Shown here piece after piece: positions 12,381 through 25,848 of a stretch of DNA of 64,000 nucleotides (positions are counted from its first letter, which is position 1; the number at the start of each line of letters is the position of its first letter). Source of the DNA: Wuchereria bancrofti (Eukaryota; Nematoda; Chromadorea; Rhabditida; Onchocercidae). The stretch lies in assembly GCA_005281725.1 (NCBI GenBank), contig SSBO01000003.1:3523824-3587823 (forward strand). The letters are read 5' to 3'. A model generated the notes under the pieces. That model searched no databases. It had not been told where the DNA came from and was given only the letters and a program-made list of their open reading frames with translations. Both the position numbers and the translations under genes were made by a program.

Positions 12381-15080
12381 TTAATTAGAATTATAAAATA
12401 CATAATAATTTATATCTGTTCTATTCGGAAAAAAGTGAAAAATGAATTTAAAAATTTGAAATTGAAATTTTTGAGAAAATTACAAAAGAATAGTAAAGAA
12501 AAATGAAATAAAAAATAAGCAAATAAATTATAGCAATTATTAAGAAATAAATGATTCTGATCGATGACTGATAGATTTATTAAATTATTTCAAAAGTAAA
12601 CATATTTTTGGGAGAAAGAACTGAGGAGGAAAAAAAATGAAATTAATTAATTGATTAATTAAATATCTAAATTATCGGCGTTTTATTCTTTGGATAATAT
12701 TTATAGCAATTTATGATTATAAATTTGCTTCCACATTTGAATGAAATCTATTTCTGCGAGCTTACATAAATAATATCCAAGATTATTAGTTTTGTTATTA
12801 ATGACAAGGAGTGAAATACTTTAAAATGCTCAAATTTAAATTATACATGAAATTAGTCCCATTAGAATGCAAATATTTATTCATAAATGTAATTGAGAAA
12901 TTCTGATTATAGTTAATCATACTACTGATAACAAGTATAATACAGAGAGCCCAAATATTCAAACAAATTTTTTAATTTGGAATTTTTCAAATCCTTTTTA
13001 CTTGGCTCATTTCATTTCAGGAAGATAAAATAGACTACGAGATTTTTTATGAAATGACTATTAATAATATTCTTTGCATAGTACTTTTTTTACAGTTCTC
13101 AACCTTTGTTATTATGGTACTTAGAAGTGAGTTAAGACCCAAATACTTTTACATATAATTATCTCACACATTAATTTCTGTCATTCTTATATTGATAGTA
13201 ATTAAGGAGCAGAATGGCGAGGGTAAATGTCGAAGTTATAGAGGGCAAATACCAAAGTCATCTTGTTGATTTTTCTATTATTTCTTGATTTTGAACTCTT
13301 TTCATTCCATTTTAAACTCATAATTTATCACTGAGTTTTTAAATGTCAAAAAGAATTTTAAATGATTTTGAGATGTTTTGATTTTCTTTTTTTGCTTGGT
13401 GAAACTATGCTAAATTATTTTTGACAAAACAATACAATGGAATAAAATATTAATGCATAATATATGATCAAAACTTTAAAAATTTTGAAAGTTTCGTAAA
13501 AAAATTTTTTTTTTCAAAAGAAGAAAAAATTTTAAATCATTACATAAAGTTAAATTTTTAATAACTATATAAATTTGAAAAAATACATAAAATTTGGTTT
13601 TGAAGTCTAAAGTAGTTGCAGAAATTATGTTGCAATGAAATTTAGTTTTGTAAATTATTATCTTTAAGAGATTAGAGATGAAATAATATGCAGTAATAAT
13701 ATAACATTAAAATATTTCTCAAAAAATTAACATTGCTATTAAAAAGAATGGAGCAATACTGTAACTAAATAATTTCAAGCATTGAACAGTGATTAATCTT
13801 TTGCAACTAATAACTATCGTTGGAAGAATTCGTTTTCATTGTCAGAAATTAATTAAAAAGAAAAAAAGAGAATACATTATCTAGCAATACATTCAATTAC
13901 TTTTTTGTTTTCTTTTTTTGCTCTTATTTCTGACATTTTGCAAATTTCAATTACAAAACTGATGAATGATTTTTATATTCCAGTCAACAAAACTTTTGTC
14001 ACTTGACGAACCAATGAAATGTTATCATTTTCCCCTTAAAATCTCCTTTCTCTCTTAAAATCCGATGACAAAATAATAATTAATAACAACGATGATAATA
14101 ATAATATGATAATAATAATAATATTAAATAATAGCAATAATAAATAGTAATGATAAAAATGCATATATATGGATGTATGGATTAAATTTTGAAATTATCA
14201 AAAAATATTAATAGCCAAAATTATCCATTTTTCAGGAAAATATATGCAAATGTGAAAGACTGAACACAGTTAATTTCACTTACCGATTAATATAAAACTA
14301 TCCTCGATCTGACATGAAAAAAGAAATTGCAAATAGTTCGATTAATTTAAAATTCTTTATCTGAAAAAAATTTTTTTTACTCTTTTACAAAATTCTTAAA
14401 GTCATCTTTCATGGACCAATGATATTTAATTGAATAAATAATGACAAATGAAATGTTAATAATTAAATTACTTTGTTCATACAGGTGAATTACAAGAGAT
14501 GAACTCTGGTGAGTTGGTTTAAAACAATTGCAAATTGATATGATTGAAAAAAAGAAAAATTGATTGATTTGTAATTTATTATCAATGATTACTATCTATT
14601 AAAGTTTATCACTGTCTTTTTTTAATTTCATTTTATATTCTATCCATTATTATAATGCAGAATATATCAAAGTTTCGAAATATTATAATTCTCTGAGAGA
14701 TGTCAGGTAAAAAAGCAGTAAAGGGAAAAAAAACATTGAAAACATAACAGCCATAAAAAACACATAAATTTTGGAATAAATTTTAACTGTTTTCAAATTT
14801 TTAGGAAAAAAAAGCTATTTTTGGAAAATTATTTTGCATGTGATTATTGTGTTTGTTATTTAATTTCAATAACCTTTTTTATGAAAAAATAACATTTCGA
14901 ATTTCTCAATGATAATTTTCATCAAAAAAAGTTTTCTTTTCATAATTTTTGAAGTTAATGAATTAATGAATTATTAATTTGTGATAATATCTTCTGTTAA
15001 TGTTGATTTAATTGCAATGAATCAACATGTTAAGCTGTAAATAACACAACATTATCGAAGTTTTTTCTTTCTTTTCCTCA

Positions 15081-18000
15081 TCAATAATTGATATTTTTTA
15101 TCAGAAATATAAATGATAGCACAGAACCAATCAATAATTTATAATCTTTACAATGAGTTTGTTGATTATGAACATAAACTGAATTTAATAGACTCAATTC
15201 ACGTTTTGAAAAATCAATGTTACACGATGGTGGTAGAATAGGCCATTTGACTGTCAACATATCATATATTGCACTACGACTGATCCATAATAATCGATCG
15301 ATGAACTAAAATTATTTTTGTTGAAATTATAAGCCAATGATTTATGATTGCTTATATGTAAATTATAAAAATGTATGTATGGCGCAATTGACATAATAAA
15401 TTTGATTTATCAAATGCTATAACAATTTCTTGAAAACATATTTTGAAGTGTTATATTATTATTATTATTTGAGAAATGCGTAAAATATATTCGAACGATA
15501 TCTGACATAAGCGCTCATTAATATCGCTCAAAAGATAAATATTACAGATATGTTATTTTTTTTGTTTTAACCAACAAAAAAAAGCTAATTTGATTATTAA
15601 AAAAAATCCTAATTGAATTTTTAGTTCTTTTATGAGATTATCAAATAAAATATTTATAATACAAAATGTATAAATATAAACTTAATAATTAATCTTCAAA
15701 TCCTTATATATCAAATAATTGCAAATAATTTATGATATATACAAATCTTACATTTTCACTACTTTGTCCACAAAGATGACCATAGTTGCGGACACTACAA
15801 TCAGCAAATTTATCCAAACTTCTGAAAACGAAAAAAAATAGACGAACAAATAATTTATTTATTGTTTACAATTAGCTGTCAACTATTCTTTTTTATAAGA
15901 GTTGGGAAGATATTTAAATATTGAAAAATTATTAATTTTTATAATGTTAAGATTTATAACTTAAGAGATAAAAATTTTTTCTTTTTAATTACAATCAATT
16001 AGTTTGTGGTGGAGTAAGTTTTTGTAAACATTTCATAAAAAAATCTTTCAATTAATTAAATTTTTTCCTTGTGCAGAAATTGAGAAATTCTACTCATTAA
16101 TTTGAATAATTTGCACAATTGGTAATCAAATAATCATATAATTGAAATACAGTTCATAAATTAACTAACAAGCATATTCGCTGCAGGACTGACGGCGATT
16201 CATTTACGGTTAAAAATTTGATACGTTCACGAAGTTCGTAACTTTGTTTGCGACAATTTGACGTCAAATTATCGATATTCTGTCGCCAACATGGAAATTG
16301 CGCTTGAAGCACTGAAATTTATTTATTTGTCTAATTTGTTTATTCGTATATTAATTAATTTATTTGCTAATTCAGTTTTCTTGCTATTTCAAAGTTAGTT
16401 TAATTTCGAATTTTATCTGTCCACAAATATATTTATTTGTTTATTTATTTATTTGTATTTCAATTTATTACTCGTTCTAATTAGTTTAATTATTACTTAA
16501 TTAACTTTTCCCTTGTTAGCAATTTTATTTGAAATTTAAAGTGGGCAATATAAAAGTGATAAAAGCGAAATCAACATTTTTAGATCACTTACTTATCTTA
16601 TAACTTTTTCAGCAAAATTTTAACATTTTTAATTTAGTAAAGAAAATAAAATTTGATAACAGACTATCAATACACTAATAAAACTTAATAAATTTATTAT
16701 AAATCCTCTAAAATTACGAAATTTATAGAAAAAAATCTTTACTGGAAAACAAAATTTGCTTTAGAACAATGAAAAAAGAAAAGTTTCACGTGAATGAGAA
16801 ACTATATAATTAGTTCAGTGTAGTAAATTAATCTCATAGCTTAAAAAATTAAAATAGAATTTTAGTTTCTTAATAGCTCTCAAAATTTTGAAATATTCGA
16901 AAATAAATTAAAAAATTAAGAAACATTCAAGAAAATTAATCATACTTTGGACTAATTATAAAATTGGCACAGCCAAGTGAATGAAAATTTTAAATTTATA
17001 TAAAAAATAAAATCTAAATATGTATAAATATATATAAATATGACATACATAAAGTTGAAAATATACTTTTACCGGGTAAATTCAAGCATATTTCTCGCCA
17101 CGGTAGAAGTCCTAATTCTATAATTTTTCGTTCATTCGTCTTATTACATCCAGCAAGACAATTGATTAACAAATCATTGCTTCTAAAAATATTTCACATA
17201 TATTTCCTTTTTTAATGACAGAATTTTTCTCCTCAAAAAAAAAAAAAATTCAAAGGTAAAGAAATTTTAAAGTCAAATACTTTTTTGAGTATTATTTCTA
17301 GTTTTAAATTAAATCATACTTTTGCATTTCTTGTAAAAAAAATTTGTGAGAAAATCCCTTAAAATGAAAAAAGATAATTTTTTCTTTTTCGTTTCTTTCT
17401 TTACCCACTCATTTCGTCTTTCTCTTTTTTTTTTTTTTAAAGGAAAAAATGTTTGCTACTAATAAACACAATTTACGCCAGAACACTACTTAAGTAATTA
17501 GAAGCGATAAGATAGTGTCATTAATTGTTGTATATTTTTTACAATTCGATCTAATGCGACAACTAAACCGATTATAGGTCGTTTTTTTTTTCTCTCTTTT
17601 TCTCTTTGCATGAAAGGATTGAATATTTTTAATGATAGATGTCATTGTGTCGCATTTATCAAAGATAAGCTATTCAGTTCAATTCAATTGATCATAAATC
17701 ATTGACATATCATTGTCAACGTTGTCATCACTGTCATTGCTGCCAACATTGTCATCATCATTTGGTACATGATGGAATTTTATGTTACATACATAAATAT
17801 GCATATGTATGCAATCATTAAAATAACATAAAGATGTTTTTTTTTCTAGCAAAAACAAATGTAAAAAATTTTGAAGAAAAAAAAGAGAAACGTTTAAGTT
17901 ATGCAAAAAAAGGAAAATTTACAATTATCATTGTTATTATATTGAAATATTTACCACTTATTTATTACTATTATTATTGTTATTATTACTACTTTTACTT

Positions 18001-20291
18001 TTATTATTATTAGTTTTATTAACAACCGTTTCATAAAAACTAGCATCAGTAAAATAAACCTAAATTACTCATATTTCCGTCTATTTTGAAAAAAAACAGA
18101 AAAAAAAGCAAAATTTATTGAAAAATTCATAGTATAAAATAATTTACAAACAAATATTTCGTATTTTATAAAGCGAAAAAAAAAGAACAAATAAACAAAC
18201 AAAGAAAAGTTATTTTGTGATAAATAGAATATGCTTTATTACTATTAAAAAAAAAATGTCCTATCAGTAAAAAATAATCATTCTTCCTTCTTTTCTTTCT
18301 TCCTTATCATTCATCCTTCATTTCTTTTAGCATCTTCAAAATATATGGGTTGATTAAATTGTACAAATTTCATTTTAATAAAAATATATTATTACCTCAG
18401 GGAACATACATAATTATCACTTCGATTTCTCCACTTATTTTTCAGTGTTAACAAACATTGAAAATTTAATTTACAATTGTCATTTCATATAATCAAAATA
18501 ACATTTTACTATATAAATAATAAATTTTTATTCCTTATTTTTTAAAATAATAATAAAAAAAATATATGAAATATAAAAATGTAGATTAACTGATATATAT
18601 ATGCGTGTCACAGTAAGATGGCGCCTGATTTTCGAAGTTAATTAATATTCTCATCGATAGAAAATCTTAATCCTTTCTCTCTTTTAGCTTAATCCATCAA
18701 AAATTCCTTTGTAATTTAGCGATGTGTTATAATTATAGCAATTATAATCAGTGGAATTATTATGTGATCGCGCAAAGTACGGTATTGTTTACATACATTA
18801 AAGCTATTAGAGAATTTTGAACAAAAAAATCAGTAATCTGCGAATGATTTCAAATTAAAATTTTTTCTCAAATTTATTGTCGGTGTCTTTTCTTCATTTT
18901 TTTTTGTTTGTTTGTTTTACAAACAAAAAACGGAAAAATTCACAGTTTGAATTTGTAAATTTCTTTTTTTTTTTGATAAAATATTTTCAAATTAAATATA
19001 ACAGATAATTCTAACTTTCATACTTCAAAAAAAGAAAAAAAACGAAGAAATTGAGGCTGTTTGAATAAAAATTCAAAAGTTTTAGTTTAATTTATACTAA
19101 AAATTAAAATTTGCTACTTTGTAAACATATATTTGTTTTTTAAAAAAAACTAATTAAATATAAAAAATTTCTAATAAATTTTTTGATTAAAAGTATGAAA
19201 AAATTTCGAATTTCGTTCAAAATTTTTTGTTGCATATAAGTTAATTAAGAAACAGGAATTGTATGCCGGATACATAGATTATTTGGCTTAGCTCTACTAG
19301 GTCAAATTGTCTATCTGATTTGTTCTGAGCCAAATAGTTTTTTTGGCTATAAGAAAAATTTATTCATTTTCATTGCTTTATCTTAATGTATTTATATAAA
19401 AAGAAAAAAAAGAACAAAAAAATACCAATTCTAAAATAATTTTTTGATACGAAAAATTTAATTTTAAAATTGATTTTTTTTGTCGAAAATTTTCATATCA
19501 AACGCAAACAAAATTATGAATTAACTTTGAAAAATAAATAATATCTTAAAGTGAATACTTTTTCGGTTTTTGACACTTCAAATAAAAACTTANNNNNNNN
19601 NNNAATTTTTTGATACGAAAAATTTAATTTTAAAATTGATTTTTTTTGTCGAAAATTTTCATATCAAACGCAAACAAAATTATGAATTAACTTTGAAAAA
19701 TAAATAATATCTTAAAGTGAATACTTTTTCGGTTTTTGACACTTCAAATAAAAACTTACATACGAGTTTTTACTTTTAAAAATTAGCCTTTAGCCTTTTT
19801 TATTTGTCGAATTTATTAAATGAAACAAATTAAAATATATTTGTAACCTGCAAATTTCAACTGCTCGATTGTATGCAGCTGTTTCATTACCGGTAGCTTT
19901 TAGCAGTGATAATAATGGAAATGCAAAATTCAATGACCATTCTTTTTCCATCTTCAAAAGAAAAAAAAAATAAAAGGTTACTCAATTAAATTTCTGGCAA
20001 TTAAACAATTTAAATATGTTGAAAACAGTTTTAAACTTCGTCAAAAGATCAAAGATCACCATCTTCTTCAGTGATTGTTTCTTTTAATTTAGTCGTCTAT
20101 TGCAGTGATAATAATGGAAATGCAAAAAAAAAAAAAATTTTTTTGTCAAATTAATTGGACAGTTTAAAATGAATGATACCAACCTGTTGCATGTGCGCAT
20201 CTTTACATTTAAGTACACAATGTGGTACACGTCGTGCGGCATTACGATTTGACAAAAGTAATATTGATGTTATTATCAATTCCAATATCAT
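15081..20291 (-). CDS. Secreted, probably membrane-anchored 13-cysteine protein (252 aa)
   Basis: Exons: 20184-20291, 19848-19951, 17073-17182, 16170-16311, 15752-15821, 15081-15305; phases 0, 2, 1, 2, 0 close to 759 bases and TGA. Residues 1-18 form a signal peptide (MILELIITSILLLSNRNA). The mature part has cysteines at 25, 29, 70, 79, 83, 103, 115, 127, 154, 163, 172, 206 and 230, and four N-glycosylation sequons (N58, N84, N122, N144). Residues 234-247 (KLLIGSVLSFIFLI) are a hydrophobic C-terminal segment, so a GPI signal or single anchor is likely. The spacing C-x3-C, then about 40 residues, C, then C-x3-C, then C resembles the nematode chondroitin-proteoglycan CPG4-type domain; this is only a suggestion. 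Each exon is too short to appear as a long open frame, and the gene is surrounded by very AT-rich introns. Confidence 0.7.
19438..19758. other. Assembly gap flanked by identical 155-bp copies
   Basis: An 11-base N run at 19593-19603 sits between 19438-19592 and 19604-19758, which read the same base for base. This is the usual sign of two contig ends that overlap but were not merged. It lies in the intron between exons 2 and 3 of the 13-cysteine gene, so the coding model is not affected. Confidence 0.93.
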
Positions 20292-23200
20292 TTCAAATTA
20301 AAATATTTCTTTTAATTTCTGTAAAGAATTTGCAAAAAATTTTGCATAATTGATATTTTAATATGAATCGAAATTTGTTTTAGTGAACCTCGTTTCATTC
20401 TTTGCAGATAAAATATTGCTATATGTGGTGATAATGATGTGAAATTTATGATAATAATAATAATACAATAATAACTGATAACAATACTACTACTGATAAT
20501 AATAATAATCAGAAATGATATTAAATGTTGGAATAAATTACTTCGCTGAATCTTATTTCTTATTTTGTAATATGCATTTAAGCAACAGTAGCTATTACAA
20601 CAGAGAAAAATGTTTGATTGAATTAAAAAGTGATATCTTAGTAATCAGTGCTGATAATGATAATAATGATAATCAACTGAATATATAATTAAATGAAGAA
20701 AAAGAATATACATAAGCAATATTTTCAAATATATTTTCATATGTCTGATTCAGAATTTTATTCATTATTTCATTTTAGAGGATAATGTTATCTCAAGGGA
20801 AATTGAAAATATGGTAGTTAATTTTGAACAAATTCTAAAAACCATTTTCATACATATTGGCTTTAAAATTTTTTCTTTAATAAAATTTTGATTCAGGTAC
20901 AACGCACAAAAAATAATATCAGTTTTGGAAGAAATTTTCGAAGAAATATGCAAAAAAATTTTTTGGAATTACAACATTTTTATGTTTCATTTTTCATAAA
21001 TGATTTTAAAGTTTTCAAATTTTTACATTTTTTTTTGTTAGATTGGAAAACATTTGAAACTCATGCAATTTATCTTTTTTTTGTTTGGTGTAGGATTTAT
21101 TGAATTATTAAATATCTTGAAGAGTTTTTTTATAATTCATTCAACATTATGATTTTGCGCAATTTTTTTTTCAGTTTTTGAATGTTTTAAACTTTCATAC
21201 TGAATACTGAATACGTTGACTGATCAATTCAATTTAAGTTCATAATTTAAAGAAAGGAAATATTCATCTTTTCATCGTACTATCAGTAATTTTAATCAGA
21301 CTATTTGGTTCATTTCATGCATAATTAAATATGAAATGAATGATATTTTGTTTTTAAGCATGGCAAAAATATAATTGTGACTGATTTTTTTCAGTTTCAA
21401 ATCATTAGTTTTGAAATCTAATTAAAATTTTATCATTTCTCATCTATACATTACATTAATCTATTGAAAAGATGCATGAATTGAACAATCCAAAACAGTA
21501 TATGAATGAATAAATAGGTAATCAAAATAAATGAACAAATTAATAGGTAAATGAAGAAATAATAAATGAAAGATAAAAAAATAAAAACATCGAATAGATA
21601 ACAATTGAATGTGTACGGTAGAATAAGTAACAACTAGTAAATTTAAAAATATTTCGAATCTATGAAATGGTATTTGTATTTAATAAAAAGACTTAAAATA
21701 TTTCAATTCGATGGAATGATGGTATTAAAAGTATAAATATAGTAGGCGTGTGTAGAAAGGACGAATATTTGTTTAAGCTTAAGGAAAAGAGCTTAAGGGA
21801 CAACCGAATATTGGAAGAGCATCCTAAGTGTCACTGTTGTAATTCAAGAAAGCCAAAAGAATCCGCCTTTGAAAATGATATGCATTTCTTTTTTTTTTTT
21901 TTATTTAATCTAACCGGATCTGAAAAGAATTATTTCTGAAAAATACTTTATTTAAGTAAGTGAATTCGTTCATTCTTTAAATAAGATTTTAATTCAAATT
22001 CGGTTGAATTCCTTTTCAGGTGTATTATCATTTGAAGATCAGCTAATCACTAAAATGATTTAGAACAGGTCACAATGCAGTTGTATCGCTCATTTGAAAT
22101 TGTAACAAAATTAGTGAATCAATAATGATCAAATTATTTGGAAATTAGTGAGAAAAAACATTTTTTTTTATTTTGATGGGACAAAAATTATTTACTAAAA
22201 ATTAAATGTATTAATTTGTTGTAATTCTACTGTTATATTTTTAATACTGAAATAAAATATATTATATTATCATAAATTTGTGCAAAAACAAAAATAACTG
22301 GCAGTTAATTCCTCAACAAAAATATGCATTGAAATTCAACTTGAAGTTGTTTTAAAATTTTTAAAAACTATTTGCAAAATAAACAAGAAAAAATTTTTTC
22401 TTCAGTGATTTTTATTCTTATTTTTAGACCAATAAGCTAACAATGATTAATTTTAATTTGATAAAGAAACACAAATGATATCTCTTATCATAATAAATAC
22501 TATTTTGATCAGATTCTCTTTATTTATCATCTATCAAATCAAGTATTAATGAATTGATTTCAAAGTAATATTATGCTAAGATTAAATTTATTATTATCAT
22601 TATGCTAAATTAAAAAAAAATAAACAAATTTGTGCAAAAAATGATTATTACTTTATGCTTACTGTCTAATTTTTAAGAAATATATATAAGAAATATATAT
22701 ACTGAAATTTGATTAAAATTACTCAGAAATTTTTAAAAATTAGAAAAACTGTTCGCAAAAAAAATTTTTTTCCAGTGATTTTTCTTTTTTTATTGCTTAA
22801 TTTCAAGCAGAAATGATTTAGTTAGCGCCCAAAATTTCATTCATTTTGTATTTTTTTAATTAACGAATTGAACTGGTAAATTTATTTGTTTATAAATGCA
22901 TCAGAATTTTATCATGTAGTTTGGTTATTGAAAATCTCACGAAATTGAAATTTCAATTTGAAACTGCATTAACTAAAATATCTATTTAATATAACTTGAA
23001 TTGAAATATTTACTTTAAATTACACAAATTGAAATGTTTAAGAAATCACTTAAATAAGATTATATTAAAAAAATGAAAACATTTTGTATGCTTCCGAACA
23101 ACCAATTTTGTCTGTTCTCTCCGATCAAATTAATCTTTTTAATATTTCCTCTCTTTCGATAATTAAATTAATCAATTAATTATTAGTTGGTGATTTTATT

Positions 23201-24431
23201 ATTCTCTTTTAATTGTTAAATTAACAATATACAGAAAAAAAAGTTTGCATTGAATCATTTATCATTACAGAATCGTTATGAATTTTTTTTCTTATAGTTA
23301 TGAAAATTATTGATTGAAACATTAATTATCGTTTATTGAAAACAAGTGATAAAAAAACACTTTAGCGATTTCTACTTTTAATAATGTATTAAAGCTAATT
23401 GATCAAACAAAAGAACAATGAAAAGAAATTAATTTCATTTTGAATGAAATAATAAGTTATTAAACATAAATAACTTTCATTCGTCCTTTTCTTTTTTTAG
23501 AAAAAAATTCAAATTGACATATAGTTGAAATCTAATTTCGATCAATGTTAGATCAATGGGAGTGAAAAAATCACTTTGAATTTCATATTAAGCAATTGAT
23601 TTCAACATCGAATTAAATTGTGTGGTAGAAATTTAAGGAAGAAAAAACTATAACAATGATGGAAAATAGTTTAAAATATTAAATTTGTCAGTTTTTTTCC
23701 AGTAAATTAGTTTAAAGTTTGTTTAAATCTTTAAGCATTCAAATATTTTATTCAATAAGTTTCTATTAAAAAATTTTCAATAAAAATTTTCCAAATTTTT
23801 GATTTCATATAAGTCCTCATATTAATTGTTTCTATTTTTTGTTTTTTTTTAAAGAAAGTTTGAATTAGAAAACAGCGTATGATGTTGAGACGTACGTCAG
23901 ACTGTTTGCTTTTGTAATTAATTATTAGATTAAATAGACATGTAAACATGTGGATGTTGACATTTTCATAACGACTGCGTGATTTAGAGCTGAATTGAGT
24001 CGTCTTTTCGTGATTTTAATGTAATGATGTTGCGTACGTAAGGGTTTACGTGGAGTGTTACGCGATAGTTGTGTTAGTTCGTGTCGTTATTTGAGCAGTA
24101 TTTAAAGATAATATCATGTAAAAATCTACTAGCTTAGAAAACGTTCTTGGTAACTTTTTAATTTCATTCGGAAACTTTTTTTTTGACACTGTGAGATTTC
24201 AGTTCTACGTTTCCCATAGCTATAAATTCTTGAAAACTAGCTAACAGTACCGTAAGCTACAAAACTATGTTTAAAAAAAGAAAAGCATGACAGAATTGCT
24301 TTTCTTTATTTTTTGAAATATGTTATAACCTATAAATTGAGAAAAATTATTTGAAAATTTTTGGATTTTTTTTTTTCTGATAGTTTTAGATTTTAAATTC
24401 TTCGGCACATGGTACTTAGTTCTGAATAGCA
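20292..24431. other. AT-rich intergenic stretch between divergent genes
   Basis: Lies between the minus-strand 13-cysteine gene and plus-strand dUTPase, so it should hold both promoters. Mostly A/T runs and AAT-type repeats (for example 20440-20510). 23880-24110 is noticeably less AT-rich and is the likely dUTPase promoter region. 21735-21885 is an isolated higher-complexity patch, treated under findings. Confidence 0.6.
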
Positions 24432-25848
24432 ATGTTGATACGCCGCTTTACCGGCTTCTTGGGTTACGTCAAGTATAACTATTTGATTTATCGCACTTTC
24501 AGTAAAGGTATAATCTTGGAATATTTCATCGTCAAAACTTAAATTAGATCTTTTTTGCTTGAAATTTTAATGGGACTTTCAGAATCAACTATGTTGGAGG
24601 ATAGTGATGTAATAACACCATTGGAGAATATCTTACAGGAGACAGAAAATCCGACATCAACAAAAAAGCGAAAAGTGGACGTTATTCCTGCTGTAAAAGC
24701 TTTAGTTCCAGAGGTAATATTTTTGAAATCTTGTTCTTGTTTGATTCAATTATTTTATTCAATGCTAGTGATTATTTTCAACTGGATAGTTTATCTCTCA
24801 TTGTAATCGATTTCTAATTCTCTGAATTTGTTAATACATTGATTCTTATTAGTTCTTTCCATAACTATTAATCTTCCTGGGAGTATTTCATATATGAAAA
24901 CCGGTTTAGGAATGCCACTATTCAAAGTAATTAATCAATGAGTTAAATTCTTAATTACTAATTGTATGGTGCTCTTAAGCGATTAGTTAGTAATTAGAGT
25001 CGGCTTGGAAAAAAATTAAAAAATAGAAACGAGAATATTCCTACACAGTCTTTACCACAGTTTTCTAAAGATGAGTTTAAAATTTTGGAGTTAATATGCT
25101 CACCGTATTTGCATATAATGATCGGTCATTACTTTCAGATTATTTCTTCTATAGAAATGGATAAGAAATGTATTTATTTCAAGAAGTTGTCGGAAAACGC
25201 TCACATTCCTACTTACGGATCAGAATGGGCAGCTGGGGCTGACCTATACAGTGCTTATGACTGTGTGATACCCGCAAAGAGTAATTTTTTCTTATTTCAG
25301 TAGCTAGAAATTTTATCATTACCACTAATATAATTTCTTAATCAATGTTTGACATGTTATCAGTAATTTATGATTACTCACAAAATGCTTTCCAAGATTC
25401 TATAACTTTTATAGATAAAGGTTCTGTTGGGACAGATCTACAAGTTCAAATTCCACGAGGTTATTATGGTAGAATAGCGCCACGCTCAGGTCTTGCTGTG
25501 AAGCATTTCATTGATGTAGGTGCCGGAGTTGTTGATTCGGATTACAGGGGTCACCTCAGTGTGGTGCTTTTCAATTTTGGTACCGAAGATTTCCAAGTAA
25601 GTTTGTAAAAGTAATTATCGAAGAAAAAGGCGATTTTTTATTAATATAAATGTTATGCAACATGACAACATTCAATATTTAAAAAAAAGAGTTATATACG
25701 TAATGGAATTGAGAATTTACAGATAAAGAAAGGTGATCGAATAGCTCAATTCATCTGTGAGAAAATTTCTCACTGCAAATTTATCGAGGTTAAATCGCTA
25801 GAAAATAGTAAGCGTGATACGGATGGATTTGGTTCAACTGGTATTTAG
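24432..25848 (+). CDS. dut-1: dUTPase (dUTP diphosphatase), 218 aa
   Basis: Hydrolyses dUTP to dUMP and pyrophosphate, keeping uracil out of DNA and supplying dUMP for dTMP synthesis; the family acts as a homotrimer. Exons: 24432-24507, 24583-24713, 25139-25280, 25415-25596, 25723-25848; phases 1, 0, 1, 0 close. All five dUTPase motifs are present: AGADLYSA (101-108), PRSGLA (139-144), GVVDSDYRG (154-162, with the catalytic Asp), GDRIAQ (181-186) and GFGSTG (212-217). Residues 1-25 are basic and hydrophobic without acidic residues ([17 protein letters not shown] and on), like a mitochondrial presequence. A second start at 24591, eight bases behind a TTTCAG acceptor, would give 190 residues without it. 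The shared exon holds KKRKVD (53-58), a monopartite nuclear signal. Alternative 5' exons for mitochondrial and nuclear forms are known for human DUT. Motif V is preceded by RDTD rather than the commoner RGxG. Confidence 0.97.

Noticed and set aside
15081..20291. Treating the whole 10-24 kb stretch as gene-free
   Set aside because: No open frame there exceeds about 85 residues, but six short phased exons with signal peptide and cysteines clearly form a gene.
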